Of a stretch of DNA of 64,000 nucleotides, positions 1 through 12,175 are shown one piece after another (position 1 is the first letter of the stretch; each line of letters opens with the position of its first letter). Source of the stretch: Anastatus disparis (taxonomy: Eukaryota; Arthropoda; Insecta; Hymenoptera; Eupelmidae); contig JAFFSR010000243.1 in assembly GCA_017163975.1 (NCBI GenBank), positions 2,170,001 through 2,234,000 on the forward strand. Direction: 5' to 3'. The translations under genes were made by a program, and so were the position numbers. A model generated the notes under the pieces. That model was not told where the DNA came from, did no database searches, and saw only the letters and a list, made by a program, of their open reading frames with translations.

Positions 1-261
1 ACGTACAATTTTTAACTGAAATATATACTATACATCAAAGATAGAGAATGTACGTTACATATTTTGTATACTTAAACAAAAGAGAGGGGATATATACAAT
101 ACAATAGAGACCCAAACAGCTGCCGCTTACCGCTCGGCACAGGTAGCTAAAATGTGCGTAAAACTGAGTTGGAGCAAGGTTCGTTCAAACTACTATAACT
201 CCGTCAATTTTGCTCGGATTGATCTCAAAAGTTAACACAATATTTCTGAGGTGTTATAGAT
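1..261. other. AT-rich sequence without a gene
   Basis: No coding region or RNA gene is visible. A short stretch at about 165-240 resembles ordinary dispersed-repeat DNA, but I cannot place it in a family. It sits just beyond the 3' break of the LINE copy on the minus strand. Confidence 0.4.
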
Positions 262-2010
262 TCAAAATATCAAATAAAAAAATTTGAAAAAAAAGGTTTT
301 AAACTTTACCCCCCCCCCCCCCCTTAATCTATCAACCAAGTCATTTAAATAAACACCCAAATTAGTGACTGTTGATCTATTTCTCATGAGCCTATGCTGT
401 TCTTTAATAATGAATTTATATAAACACAAACTCAAATGGTTAAACACTAATTTGTAAAAAATTTTCGCTAATAAACTGTATTTTTCGATAGGTCTGTAGT
501 TGTCCACGCACGCTATATCCCCTTTTTAAAAAAAGGTTTGATGTACGACTTTTCTCAACTATTCGAATAATGCCCCCAAAAAAAGTAGAAAGCCAAGGAG
601 CTATACGTGCTGCAAGATGTTTAATAATTATAGAATGAACATCATCCAGACCACAGAAAGAACTATCATCTAATACTTTAATAGCTTCAATAACATCACT
701 AGCAGTAAACTGAACCCCAGACAAAATACAACCCAATGAGCAATCCTCAAATGTTCCCACCAAATTAGTGTCTTTATATATACTCTGAATTTATTCATGA
801 ATAAATTGATAATAGACAACCCATCCTTACTATCTCTATCGTTACAGTACATATCATTTAGATAAAAATGACTTTCACATTAACATACTTAAAGAATACT
901 CTAGGGTCATGTGTTATCGAGGATTCATTTTGAGAAAAGTACGTAGTCTGGTCTCTCATCAATAATTTTCTATATCTGATTCTTTCCAATTTAAATAATT
1001 TATAATATTCTTCTGATATTGTATCTTTATATAATTTGTGGTATTTTTTTCATTAATAATACATTTTTTCAACTGAGAAGAAAACCACTTTAGAAACTTA
1101 TACATTTTATAAAAAGGCTTTGGTACACTTTCTTCAATACATTTATTCAATTTCATGTAAAAACGAAAAAATTAATTATTCAAATCAACATTCTGATCAT
1201 CAATGCTCGGTAATGGGTTCTCATTAAACAATGAATCCAATTTCTCGATTAAAATAAAAATATTCCATTTTATCTAACAAAAGTGAATAACCATTGCAAG
1301 GTACATTAAGAATTAATGTTAAGTGATAAGCACCACGCGGCATAATAGGATCATTGTAATATTAATTTTAATATTGTATTCATTAATAAAACATAAATCT
1401 AAAATATTACCCCTCGCATTGCAAAAATCATTCACCTGAATCAAATTGTACAATTTGCACAGATCGTTTGAGCATATTACAGCATGCCGAAAAGTAATGT
1501 TAACATGGTTCGCTATCGCCTTAGATTAAGTATTTCTGCTTACCCATTTATAACCAGACAAATTAAAATCCCCTAACAAAATTAACTTAGACATAACATC
1601 AAAATCACAAAATTGACTAAATATATAATGTAGGTAAACTATAAATTTATCAAAACAGTCACAGCCCTGCAAAATCAAGTCCGGAGCAATATATACAACG
1701 ATTAGCACAATGATGTCGTTACCATTTTCAATATTCAAAGCAAGCAATTCAAAAGAGTTATCCTTAAATTTAATATTTTCAAAACCCATCTTTTTTTACT
1801 TGTAAAAGAAGACCTATCACATCTCAAAATTGAATAATTATTGGGGTCAAGTTCACCGCTCATGATCTCCTCTTTAAATCATGTTTCAGTTAATACAATA
1901 ATGTCCTGATGCAACATTGCATGAGCTGCTGTCTTAAAAGACTGAATTCTGTCCAGAATACTCCTTATATTTTGATTATAGACTCTTAATTCATTGTAAC
2001 ATTTCAATTG
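262..2010 (-). pseudogene. LINE ORF2 pseudogene (endonuclease plus partial reverse transcriptase)
   Basis: The endonuclease starts near 2000 (minus) with YNQNIRSIL and LTET, where the usual tryptophan after LTET is a TGA stop near 1885. It continues with ELDPNNYSILRCDR and then VVYIAP and LLGDFNL (1789-1526), the conserved GDFN motif of AP endonucleases. The linker (1156-840) carries KWFSSQLKKCI and DPRVFFKYV, typical of the region between the endonuclease and RT. The RT fingers follow: SSFCGLDDVHS (763-440) and NYRPI through RSTVTNL (507-320). RT palm motifs with catalytic aspartates are absent. At least four frame breaks are present. Family membership is clear from motif order; activity is impossible. 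Confidence 0.8.
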
Positions 2011-2149
2011 CTGCTATTTAGATGCCGATGAAGCAATCTTTTACGATTGAGCCACTATTCGTGGTGTACCACTCAATCTGACTCATATCTGACTCACCTA
2101 TAACATTTCTAACCTTCAATTTTTCTTTCAATTTTCGCATATTTTTTGC

Positions 2150-2880
2150 TGTAATTCAGAAAGGTCACCTTACTATGGTTACTTCTCTAAATATATCTCT
2201 CTTATTGTGTAATGTCCATAAAACGTTTTCCTTCCAGTCTAGAATAACTCTAAGTGGCCTTACCTTATCATGTGCATATTTTCTACTAATACGATGCACT
2301 TTAATCGAATCCAAGTTATTGGGTATATTTGTTCCAAAGTCAGAAAATTGTTTTTTAACATAAGACAAATCAGAATTGAAAAAATTTACAGTCAGGAAGA
2401 TTGAAAAAAATTATATTATTTTCTCTAAATTTTCTCTCATTCAGCTCCGCAAAAAATATTTCACAATCATAATCCAATGACTTTTCAACATTTGCTAATC
2501 TTTTCTCAATGTCTTCAAATTTATACCTATTTATTGTTATACTTGTATTGAATTTCAACTAAATTTCATTCAACTGTGATTTGATCAACTTCCGTAATGG
2601 CACTCATAACGCATCTAAATTATCCACCTCATTTTCCATGTTTGTATCACTCAGGTTGTCAGATGAGTCAGATGTATCACAGCATCTAAAGAACGAACTA
2701 TCTTTACTAGGTTCAGCCATCTTGACGCATGATTTATGGAAATACGCATTACATTTTGTACACAAAGCAGCATATTTAATATCAATAGGTCCATTCTAGG
2801 GCTAAGAAAGCCCTTGACTCCAAAATCTCTTTTTTTGGATGAGTTCCCTGAAGAATCACCAACATCGTTCAATAACACTG
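2150..2880 (-). pseudogene. LINE ORF1 pseudogene (PHD-like finger, coiled coil, ORF1p domain)
   Basis: The N-terminal part (about 2800-2690, minus) reads with spaced cysteines and histidine in the pattern LCTKC...FHKSCV...FFRCC, a PHD-type or similar zinc finger found in ORF1 of several insect LINEs. It is followed by an acidic linker, then a helical segment (2558-2380) with the phrase RLANVEKSL and a RENNIIFFNLPD block, which is the coiled coil plus start of the L1/CR1-type ORF1 RNA-binding domain. A further block (2368-2165) contains VRPLRVIL, typical of that domain's second half. Stop codons near 2590 and 2370 and frame changes separate the blocks. ORF1 protein binds element RNA in the retrotransposition particle; this copy cannot make it. 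Confidence 0.7.
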
Positions 2881-2885
2881 TTGTA

Positions 2886-3382
2886 AATATAGATATTTCT
2901 TTTATTTTGGAGAGTTACTTGAAAGCCCAATGTACTGAAGGATTATATAACGTCTACATATGAATATACATGCATTATGAGACACACCCCTTCGAATCAA
3001 AAGAAAAAACCAAAATAAATGTCCGAAGAAAATGTACTCTTTTAATTAAAGTAGTTCTATTTATAACTTGATAATAATTTCTTAAATCATTAAATCTCAC
3101 TTTACACTGTATGCTTCTATGTACTGATATTAAGATAGATACACTGAGAGAAAATTCATGCCAATAGAGCATTTAGTTTACGTATCTAAAGTTAGTAAGT
3201 AATATCCTATGCTTTCATAATAGCGCCATATACTTTTACGATTATGCTATCCAAAAACTGTTTGTTTACATGCTTTGGTAACTCCCCACTCTAATATTCT
3301 TCGATAGTTAGCGCAGTATCCTCTCATGGGACATGAAGGGAGTAAACGTGGCTTGTCCACTATTCTTTCTTTACTGCTAGCT
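2886..3382. other. No recognisable feature
   Basis: AT-rich sequence between the LINE and the LTR fragment. Short open stretches on the minus strand (2975-3172) show no domain or motif. The boundary with the LTR homology at about 3383 is abrupt, so this may be unique DNA or another old element. Confidence 0.4.
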
Positions 3383-4513
3383 TAGTGTAAGCTGGCTAGT
3401 GCGTTAGTGTAAGTATAATTATACTGTGCGATATCCAAGTGTCTCTTCCTCGAGAGATACTTGTTCGAGTATATTGTATCACCGGTTATATAACCGATTA
3501 GCGTCATAAGCGAATTCTATTTAGTTCGCGGCACGCCCTCTCTTTTGCTCACTCTCTCATTAGACGCGTACATTACTTTTTATATATTATTCAGTTTCAT
3601 TCTCATTTAGTTTATACTTTATCTTTATTATATTTATATTTTTCCTACAATAAATTAATTTTGTTTTCTATTGAAACGTGCCTTGAATTAATTCAAATTG
3701 CCTGACTATATTTAACATAGAATATATTATATTTCCCGTTGCTTACTCCGACGCCTCCGCGGTCCTTGTAAGCAGTTATAAATTATTTAGTTACGTAATA
3801 TCATATATTTTAATATAACGTATTTTGAAACCTGTCTCACGAAGGAAAACTGTGCTACCGGCCACGCGTCTCTCGATCAAGTAAGAGAGAAAGAGAGGCG
3901 CAGTGAGTGCAGCAAGCGACAAGTATATCACGTAAAACTTTGTCGCTCATCAATAGGATTGATTAGCTAGCAGCAATCGGAGTCCGCTGTATAAAATTTA
4001 GTAAATCTCTTATAGTTTCAGCAACTTCGCATAAAATTAAATTTAAAGACTTAGCTAAAATTCAAATTAAGGGGAATCCTCATACCGACATAGAGTTCTA
4101 CCTTATCTACATTTAAATTATGAGTTTTAATAAAAATTTAACTATTCATGACTGAAATTCGTGGGAGAGGCACATTCTTAACATGCCAAAGAATTTATTG
4201 CAACGTTAAAAGACAGTATAAAGGTAAAAATAAAGGCGAAAACTGCTTAATACGATTAACTTTTCAATGTAGTTATGAATAATCGTATTATGCAGTTTTT
4301 GCCTTCATTTTCACTTTCATTTTGTCTTTTAACGTTGCAATAAATTCTTTAGAATGTTAAGAATGAGCCTCTTCTTTGAATTTTAGTCAAAAATAGTTAA
4401 ATTATATTAAAATGCATAATTCAAATGTAGATAAGGTAGATCTCTGTGCCGGTATGAGGACACCCCTTAAATTAAAAGCTAATTCTTTTTTTGTAACGGG
4501 CAAAATAACCGTT

Positions 4514-4516
<3 letters not shown>
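3383..4516 (+). mobile_element. Partial LTR (copy 1) of the TGTAAC...GTTACA family
   Basis: This stretch matches the 3' two thirds of the complete LTR at 58585-59911 and the inverted LTR at 62601-63786. It starts at TTAGTGTAAGCTGG and ends in CCGTTACA at 4516, immediately before a (TA)n tract. About 600 bp of the LTR 5' part are missing and the sequence before 3383 is unrelated. Its 3' end (GTAACGGGCAAAATAACC) is closer to the 62.6-kb copy than to the 58.6-kb copy, so at least two subfamilies exist. It is interrupted by a 396-bp MITE. No internal retrotransposon sequence adjoins it, so it is a solo or truncated LTR. Confidence 0.8.
4071..4466. mobile_element. Palindromic MITE with TTAA target duplication (M1)
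   Basis: Long inverted repeat: the left arm starting GGGGAATCCTCATACCG is mirrored by the right arm ending CGGTATGAGGACACCCC. Both ends are flanked by TTAA (4067-4070 and 4467-4470). The LTR copy at 62601-63786 shows the same site without the insert and with a single TTAA (about 62647-62650), which proves insertion and duplication of TTAA. TTAA targeting is the hallmark of piggyBac-type transposases; the terminal bases are not classical piggyBac, so the superfamily is inferred from the target only. Confidence 0.88.

Positions 4517-4600
<84 letters not shown>
4517..4600. repeat. (TA)n microsatellite
   Basis: Uninterrupted TA dinucleotide run between the LTR end and repeat arm A. Confidence 0.97.
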
Positions 4601-4604
<4 letters not shown>

Positions 4605-6306
4605 CAGGTCGTTATTTCCCGAAACTTACTGAGCATTGCTCCCAACCCTTAGATTGATGTGTTTATACTAAAAATTGAAAAAGCAGCTGGAATACCTTGT
4701 TGGAATAGAGATTTAACCTTGCCGAATCGCAAAAAACCGTATTTTTTATTGTTTTTTCTCATTTTTATTTTCTCTACAAACAGCTATGACTGAAAAAAAT
4801 TTTTTAAGACCCTCTTTCACATTTTTTCTATTGCCGTAAGTTAAAATAATATCTTGTGGGGTGATTTTAGAGCCAAAAAAATTTTTTTTTCCGAATTGTT
4901 GCTCTTGAAATATTTAAAAATTTCACTCAAACGGGTTTATTCTCGTGTATTTTGAGGTTAAAAGTACTTTATAATTTTTTTTCATTCAAACAACTAACAT
5001 AACTTTAAAGAAGGCTTAAAGATCTTCGATTTCCTTTTTTATAAAAGTTTCTAGGTGCTGCTGATACTGAGATATGGCCATTTGAATTTGATAGGAAATT
5101 CGTAGAATAAAATCTGTAAATATCGTGAGCATGCAATTGACTATCAATTCCCTCTGATCACAAATTCAGTTTCAAAGCACATAGAAACGGTTTGACAAGG
5201 AGAATGTTTCACCTTCGGGTCACCGTTTTCGCTCAAATTTTGGGAATGTTTTCTGGATGCAGAAATATGAAAAAAGCCAAAATTTTAGAGGCCAACGCTC
5301 AATATTTCCCTAGTTATAGGCCATTGAAGAAAATCATTAAAAAGTTACTAGATTTTCGAACGCTTATAGTTCCTCAGAATTATTAACTAGAAGCTTAAAC
5401 CTTTTGTTAAATGAAAGCTGAGCTCAAATCCTTTCAAAATAGTAGTTATAGCATATCGCAATATTATTTTTTCCCAAAGTTATAGCATAATAAAGATTGA
5501 ACCCAATTTTAGCTTTTATTATTAATTAATGTTTTAAACTAATAATTCAGGTCCAACCTTTATTACGCTCTAACTTTGGGAAAAAATAATATTTTGAGAT
5601 GGTATAGGTGCTATTTCGAAAGGATTTGAGCTCAGCTTTCATTTAAAAAAAAAGGTTTAAGCCTATAGCTAATAATGCTGAGGAATTATAAGCGTTTGAA
5701 AATCTAGTAACTTTTTAATGATTTTCTTCAATGGCCTATAACTAGGGAAATATTGAGCGTTGGCCTCTAAAATTTTGGCTTTCTTCATATTTCTGCATCC
5801 AGAAAACATTCCCAAAATTTGAGCAAAAACGGTGACCCGAAGGTGAAACACTCTCCTTGTGAGTAAAGCAAAATGAAGGTCTCAATTTCAACAAAAAAGT
5901 GGCGCTAGGTGTCTTTCGCACAGTCAGAGTTATGAAATTAGTAAATACCCATATAGAAATAATTTTCGTAAATATCTATAAATATCTCTAAATAACTGTA
6001 AATAATTAATAAATAGTATTGAGACTGAAACGTTAATAAAAGTTATTTACATTTATATATTATTATTTACAATTATTTATAGTTATTTAGTTATTTACGA
6101 TTACTAACTGATTTTAAAAGTTATTGACTATTATTTACAAACACTTACAGTTACTTACTCTTAATTATTATTATTATTTACTATTATTTACGATTTTCAA
6201 AATTTTTAGGTAAGTAAATAGTTTATCGTTATTTATAATTACTTATGATGATTTACAGTTATTTATAGTTATTTACTTTCGTTGTCTTAGATAATTTTTC
6301 GGAGCG
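4601..6306 (+). repeat. Arm A, left copy (inverted partner at 55088-56130)
   Basis: Begins TAGACAGGTCGTT beside (TA)n. After removing the nested MITE M2 it is about 1039 bp and matches the reverse complement of 55088-56130 (1043 bp) at roughly 90 percent by eye from end to end. Both copies stop at the same inner point (GGAGCG or GGAACG), so this is a defined unit. The inner half is rich in short TTATTTAC/GTAAATAA words. It may be a long terminal inverted repeat or one of two independent repeat copies. It codes for nothing recognisable. Confidence 0.75.
5196..5859. mobile_element. 664-bp near-perfect palindromic MITE (M2)
   Basis: The arms starting CAAGGAGAATGTTTCACC are complementary almost to the centre near 5525. 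The same short peptide-like frame therefore appears on both strands (5204-5383 plus, 5669-5851 minus), which is a symmetry effect and not a gene. TGA flanks both ends (5193-5195 and 5860-5862). The arm A copy near 55.56 kb lacks the insert and has TTA at the matching position. A 3-bp duplication points to the PIF/Harbinger type or another 3-bp family. Confidence 0.85.
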
Positions 6307-6757
6307 TGGGTGAACGGTGATGGTCTTGGTCGTATTTTTCGTATTGACAGAAGACTCAATGCTCAAGCATACGTGAACATTCTTGAAAATGAGCTTTTGC
6401 CAAGTCTACGAGAACGATACGCAGACGATGAGGTGCCAATTTATATGGTGGAGGATAATAGTCCTATACATACCGCACATATAGTGCGTGATTGGTACGC
6501 AGCGCATCCCCAGCTTCAGAGATTTGACTGGCCACCACGTTTACCAGATCTCAACATCATCGAGAATGTCTGGTCATTTATATTAAAAGGATGGAGACCT
6601 GGAATGGCACGAAATCGCTGAACAGCTCGTGGAACTCATTTAAGAAGCATGGACTGCCTTATTTAACAATCCAGAATATTTTCATAATTTATGCGATTCT
6701 GTTCCACGAAGATTGCAGAAAGTGATAGATAATGAAGGTGGATTTATTAATTATTGA
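6307..6757 (+). pseudogene. Tc1/mariner-type transposase, C-terminal fragment
   Basis: The fragment encodes the second half of a DDE_3-type catalytic domain: a G-x-L stretch, then EDNSPIHTAHIVRDW with the second catalytic Asp, then WPPRLPDLNIIENVW with the third acidic residue. I count 35 residues between the two acids. The frame open from 6310 runs off near 6590; the adjacent frame then continues with DLEWHEIAEQLVELI, a TAA at about 6642, and a normal Tc1-like C-terminus ending at TGA 6755-6757. The first catalytic Asp and the DNA-binding N-terminus are missing, and the fragment abuts arm A. It is a dead transposase, possibly of the element that owns arm A. Confidence 0.85.
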
Positions 6758-7200
6758 TTTTTAATGACTTTATTTTAGAAATGATTAAGAAATCTATTGA
6801 ATTTTTTTCAAGCTTTGTTTGCACACTGCACATGCGCAAGCAGCGCACAAAATACACCTGTAGTGATTTCATAAAAGTAGTTCATAAGATTTAAAATTAT
6901 AAAAGTTTTATGTATTATTATTTAAGGTTTTAAATAAAGATATAATATAAGAAATTTTGCTTTATTTTTTAATTTCAAAGTCTTTTATAATCATTAAAAC
7001 GTAGTTCCAAGTTAGCATTTTTATATAATTATATATTTCGAAGAATAATTTAAAAATTTTGTTATTATAAAGTTTTCGAAGTATTTATAGTTATATCAAA
7101 TATAAATGAAGTGCCTAAAATATATAATGTTACAAAATATTTTTCAATACATTTTAAGTTTGCAGTATTGGTTGTATTGAAGAAATGTTAAATTTTTAAA
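6758..7200. other. AT-rich DNA, includes a dispersed repeat (U)
   Basis: No gene. The stretch 6905-7060, with a TTTTAAATAAAG...TTTTGCTTTATTTT core, recurs in the same orientation at about 54725-54880. It may be a 3' UTR-like tail of the transposon but has no further landmarks. Confidence 0.5.
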
Positions 7201-7969
7201 TAACAAACACTCGTCAAGAAATTCAAAGTTTAAATTTCTTCCTTGTTCAGTCAAATTTGTATCCGGTAAAAAGTTATATCCTTCCGGATGCAAGATAGGA
7301 TATTTAAACAAAAGCATACAGGAACGAGTCCATTCATTTACTCAGTAGTTAATTAATAAGCATTCCTGTTTCTAGAAATGAGGTGCATGTCTTGCTTTAA
7401 CTGTTTGCAAGCGAAGAAGCTACAGTTTCCTTGTTACACAGTTTATCATCTCCTCGACTAATTTATAATTGTAAGTATAGAATTTCATACCAATAGCTTT
7501 TATGGATTCACAATAAATAAAAAATACAAGTTCAATAAGTAAGAAATTAATTTCAAATTTGATTGGAGACGATGGGTTAATAAAATTATGAAATAATAAA
7601 AAGCCTTGATTACGTAAACAAGTATTCATAGAAAACAAACATTATGTCATCTAATACACTTATTATTCACAAATATTACAAATTTAATTAAACATTCTCA
7701 AGTGTTATAAAGTATATGACTAGTGGATCATGTCTTTTTTTTAATTAAATTATGTCTCCAAGTATAATATTTGTAATAATTAAAAAAATTAATATTCAAA
7801 AATAAATTATGTTTTGGAATCATAAATAATGTTGAAGCCGCTAAGATTAGATAGCAGGTGCAAGCTACCAACAGAGTAGAATAGAGTAAAATTCCTTTAT
7901 TTGCCATTAACAAAACCATGGATGCTGTATTGGTTATATCAAGGAGATATAAATATTGGAATATTGGAA
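7201..7969 (+). repeat. Repeat R, copy 1 (769-bp unit)
   Basis: First unit of a tandem pair beginning AACAAACACTCGTCAAG. It contains no coding region. Other copies are at 7970-8484 (partial) and, split by element X, at 24486-24875 plus 54100-54240. The uninterrupted ATA at 7316-7318 is one of the two empty sites for X. Confidence 0.85.
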
Positions 7970-8484
7970 TAACAAACACTCGTCAAGAAATTTAAAATTT
8001 AAAATTCTTCCCTGTTCAGTCAAATTTATACCTAGTAAAAATTTATATCCTTCCGGATGCAAGATAGGATATTTAAACAAAAGCATACTGGAACGAGTCC
8101 ATTCATTTACTCAGTAGTTAATTAATAAGCATTCTTATAGAAAGAAATGAGGTGCATGTCTTGCTTCAAGTGTTTGCAAGCGAAGAAGCTGCAGTTTCCT
8201 TGTTTCACAATTTATCAACTCTTCGACTAATTTATAATTGTAAGTATGGAATTTCATACGAATAGCTTTTATGGATTCACAGTAAATAAATAAAAATAAA
8301 AGTTCAATAAGTAAAAAATTAATTTCAAATTTGATTGGAGACAATGGGTTAATAAAATTATGGAATCATAAAAAGCTTTGATTACGTAAACAAGTATTCA
8401 TAGAAAACACGCATTATGTCATATTAATTGTATGTAATCTAATATAATTATTATTCAAAAATATTACAAATTTAATTAAACACT
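7970..8484 (+). repeat. Repeat R, copy 2 (partial)
   Basis: Second, head-to-tail copy of R, about 90 percent like copy 1 by eye and ending at the equivalent of 7690. It carries the empty site AAGCATACTGG (ATA at 8085-8087) used to define the X insertion. Confidence 0.85.
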
Positions 8485-8694
8485 AGCAAAAAATACCTCG
8501 CTCCTAACGTCGCTCGGTTAAATTTTCATATATTATATTATTATGTATAAATTAGCCAATTTTAAAATAAAAAAGAATCGACGCAATTTATGAATTGCGA
8601 TATTGTAGTTTTGTACTAAATTAGATTTTTCTATTTTTATAAAAAAGATTAATTAAGAGCAGGCCGGATTCGCTGTCCTTGTCTAATTGGCATT

Positions 8695-8993
8695 TTTGTT
8701 ATTTACTCAAGTTTTAATCGGTGTATCTTCAAATTAAAGGTCGAGCGCAATAGATATTATTATTATGAACATCAATGCACAAGAAAAAAAATATCTACTA
8801 GTTTGTTTTTGAGAAAAGTAAGTAACGCCAAAGTAAAAGTTTATGTTTATAATATTTTCGCGTTACTTACTTTTTTCAAAAACAAACCAGTAGATATTTT
8901 TTTTCTTGTGCATAGATGTTCATAATAATAATATCTATTGCGCTCGACCTTTAGTTTGAAGATACACCGATTAAAACTTGAGTAAATAACAAA
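8695..8993. mobile_element. Short palindromic MITE (M3)
   Basis: Arms starting TTTGTTATTTACTCAAG are complementary over about 140 bp around a short loop near 8848. No clear target duplication can be read. The only coding potential is mirrored noise. Confidence 0.8.
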
Positions 8994-9699
8994 CAACTCA
9001 ATTGTTACTCGGTCGGTATCAGTTTCTACTCCGGCCTACCGTTAAAGTTACAATGTGCATAAAAATTGTTTAAATACAAATTATATCATGATAAGTTAAG
9101 AATTTGTTCTACTAAATTGGATTCGAATCAATCAAAAAATATAATAGGAATTTTTTCTTTTTAATCACGTGTTTCAATCACGAACCATGAAATAATCGAA
9201 AACAGTATTTGACGTTTACTAAAACTAACAACTGCACGGAGAAAAGAAAGTATTGTTAAAATAGGTTCTAAATCAAGTATATCTAATTTATGTATTAAGG
9301 TACTTGAAAAAAGAGTGACGATATAATTTCTATTTGTACTATAGCTTGGATTTTAGGGACCAATGTTGGTACTATTATATTATGAAGTAAGAACATAAAT
9401 TTGCGATGCTTATTGCCTTTTTTTTGGTATTGAGACTGATCTTTCACCTACTCGATTCAAGGGCAATATTTCGCAGAAAATGCAATTATTAACCTCTTTT
9501 CGTGCGGCTTTTCCTGTTACTAAAATTAAAAATGATTAAATATAGAATTATTTATATAATATATAACTCTTTAAAATTACTAATAATTAATATTTAAATT
9601 CGTGATATTCAAGGATTAAAACGATACATGTTTATCTTCCATATTTCGTTTTAATATAGTTACTTTTGAGTTTTAAATTAATGATTAGAAATTCAAAAT

Positions 9700-9754
<55 letters not shown>

Positions 9755-12135
9755 GATTTACATTATATTTATCAACTGTTGAAAATCGTTACACAATTTA
9801 TTGGGTTTTACGTTAACAGGTATTAATTATATTGAAGTTTTTCGCTCCTAACGTAGCTTAGTTGAATTTTCTTTTATTATATTATTATGTATAAATGACT
9901 AATTTTAAGTAAATAAGAATTAATTAATGAATTTTAAGTACTGAATGAAATTGAAAATAATTTGATGAAACATAATATAAAAATATATGTACATATGTGC
10001 TTAAAGTAAAAAAGCGTATAATTTATTTCAAGTGACTATTTCTCACTCTACTTCCATTAGAAAAACAAAGATAGTACGATATTTGATGTAAATAAACTGA
10101 GAACTGGGTACTAAGTTACAACTATAATTTCCAGATCTCAATATATGACCATGAATTTGAATTATGAAATTAATTTATAAGTGAAACATGCTTAAAAGAA
10201 ATTCGTGTTGATTTCTAATAAAAATATCTTCACAAATGTATTTTATATATATGAAATACGAAATTTAAATAGAAAAAATCATAAGATTAAAATACAACAT
10301 TTTAGTTAATTTTAAATTCTAATATTTCGGAATAAAAAAATAAATATTCGCAATTACTTAACAATCTTATTTGCATCTAATATAAAAATTTAACGAGATA
10401 CAAATATTACAAAGCGTATGTATCACAAGTAAGGTTTGCATATCATAAATATTATAATTTTTAGAAAATTCTTGATATTAATAGATTATTAATTTAGAAA
10501 ATTAAATATTTTTTTATTGATGACAAGTAACTTTTCAAAAATAGTTAAAATAATACTTTGAATGTCAATCAAATAACATTTTCATCAAAATAAATTTCAA
10601 CGCTATAATTATTAAAATAAACATTATTATCTAACTACAATCTATTATAATAATTATTTTTTTAATATATGTATATATATATTAAAAAAATAATAATTTT
10701 ATTTGATGAACAGTTATATAAATATTATATATTTATAATTGTATAACTAAATTTATTAAATTAAAACTGTACTCAGTTATCATTCAGAGAATGAGGTATT
10801 TAAATTAGTTTTCATGAAAATATATTATTTAAAAAGTTACTTGTTAACAATTTTTTATAAATAACATACATTTAACCTTAATTACATTTTCATTTGTACA
10901 CGTGTTTATATTTAAATGAATTGTGATTTATATAAAAATGTGAAATTCATTTCATTGAAGCAATAATATTTTTAATAAGAGAAACATTAATTTGTAAAAA
11001 TATCAAATTACCTCATTTATAAAATTATAATTACATGATATATATAAATTTATTTAATATTTTGAACATAAATTTTATGAAATACAATTTAAAAAATTAT
11101 TTATTAGATATTAATTTTTTTTAATAGTCAATTATAGAGATAGGACAATATATAAAATATGAATAAATGTTTCTGAATATATCTATAGTTATGCATTTAT
11201 ATGTTTGAACTATTTAGATAGAAGTAGGATTTCCCCTAAAAAAGTAAACATTTCAAAAGAAAATGTACTTATTATTTGCAAAACATTTATTATGAATGCG
11301 GAAAAAAATAATATTCTGTAATATCACTCAATAATTTGTATTAAATATGATACAAATCATTGAAAGTACAATTATTTCATTATGTTAAATTTGTTGTCAA
11401 AGTTTGATTATATTTTACTATAAGAAGATAAAAAAATTAACTGTCTTTCCATTCTATTGCTGAATTTCTATAAAAGAAATGTATTAACTTGTAGTATGTC
11501 TCGTAATGATTATTTGTATGAATTTTTAAATTATTCCAATCATTCGTTTTCAAGATATTTAAATTTCTGATTCCAAATGGAAAAATTTTAGCAAATAATA
11601 TTGGAACCCAAACTTCTCAATAACTAATGAATAAATTTATGTAAAAATTTAAGTGAATAATCTTCGTGATACATACTGTATGTTAATGCATCTATTTATT
11701 CAAAATTTTAAAATACAATGGAATTATAATCAATATTTATGGGTGGAAGTGTGCTGTCCATTTTACATCTCCTTAAATAATTTATATTTATAAAATTCAC
11801 ATAATATCATATAAAAACTATTAAAATGATAATCATATATTTAATATTATTGTCAACTATTAATAAAAAGTTTAAAAAATTAAGAGATAACTTATAAATA
11901 GTTCTATTATTTTATTGAATACATTTCCAACCTAAATAATTAACTTCATGTTAAAACTAAATTTAATTAGCATTCAATACCACCAGTTATTTAAAAAATT
12001 TACCATTATTCAAAATTATTAAAAAGTTATTTATAAAAAGTATTCCCATATCAAAATTTCAAAATTATACCAATTTAATTTTTTATTCTTTACATTAGAG
12101 AATTAGTTTTGATGTTGAAAATTTTTTGTGAAATA

Positions 12136-12138
<3 letters not shown>
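8994..12138. other. 3.1 kb of AT-rich DNA without a gene
   Basis: No open frame of note on either strand and no RNA gene. It holds a (TA)n run at about 9703-9750. A block at 9838-9900 resembles 8490-8570 (both contain CGCTCCTAACGT). A small hairpin of TTTTTTAATATAT type lies near 10660-10695. Base composition is extremely AT-rich, as expected of old intergenic or heterochromatic DNA. Confidence 0.6.

Positions 12139-12175
<37 letters not shown>

Larger units (their letters stand above)
262..2885 (-). mobile_element. Decayed non-LTR retrotransposon (LINE, Jockey/CR1-like layout)
   Basis: Read on the minus strand, the domains come in the order expected of a two-ORF LINE: an ORF1 with a PHD-like zinc finger, coiled coil and nucleic-acid-binding segment, then an ORF2 with an apurinic-type endonuclease, a linker and the start of a reverse transcriptase. 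The copy stops before the catalytic Y/F-x-D-D motif of the reverse transcriptase, where a poly-C run (about 311-323) and unrelated DNA begin. Stops and frameshifts occur throughout, so it is dead. The layout resembles Jockey or CR1 superfamily elements, but the clade is an inference because the RT core is missing. Confidence 0.8.

Noticed and set aside
4412..4603. ORF ending in a Tyr-Ile repeat
   Set aside because: It reads the M1 arm and the (TA)n microsatellite; the same applies to 56151-56354.
5192..5851. Conserved 60-residue protein present on both strands
   Set aside because: It is the two arms of the M2 palindrome, so the duplication is symmetry and not a gene family.
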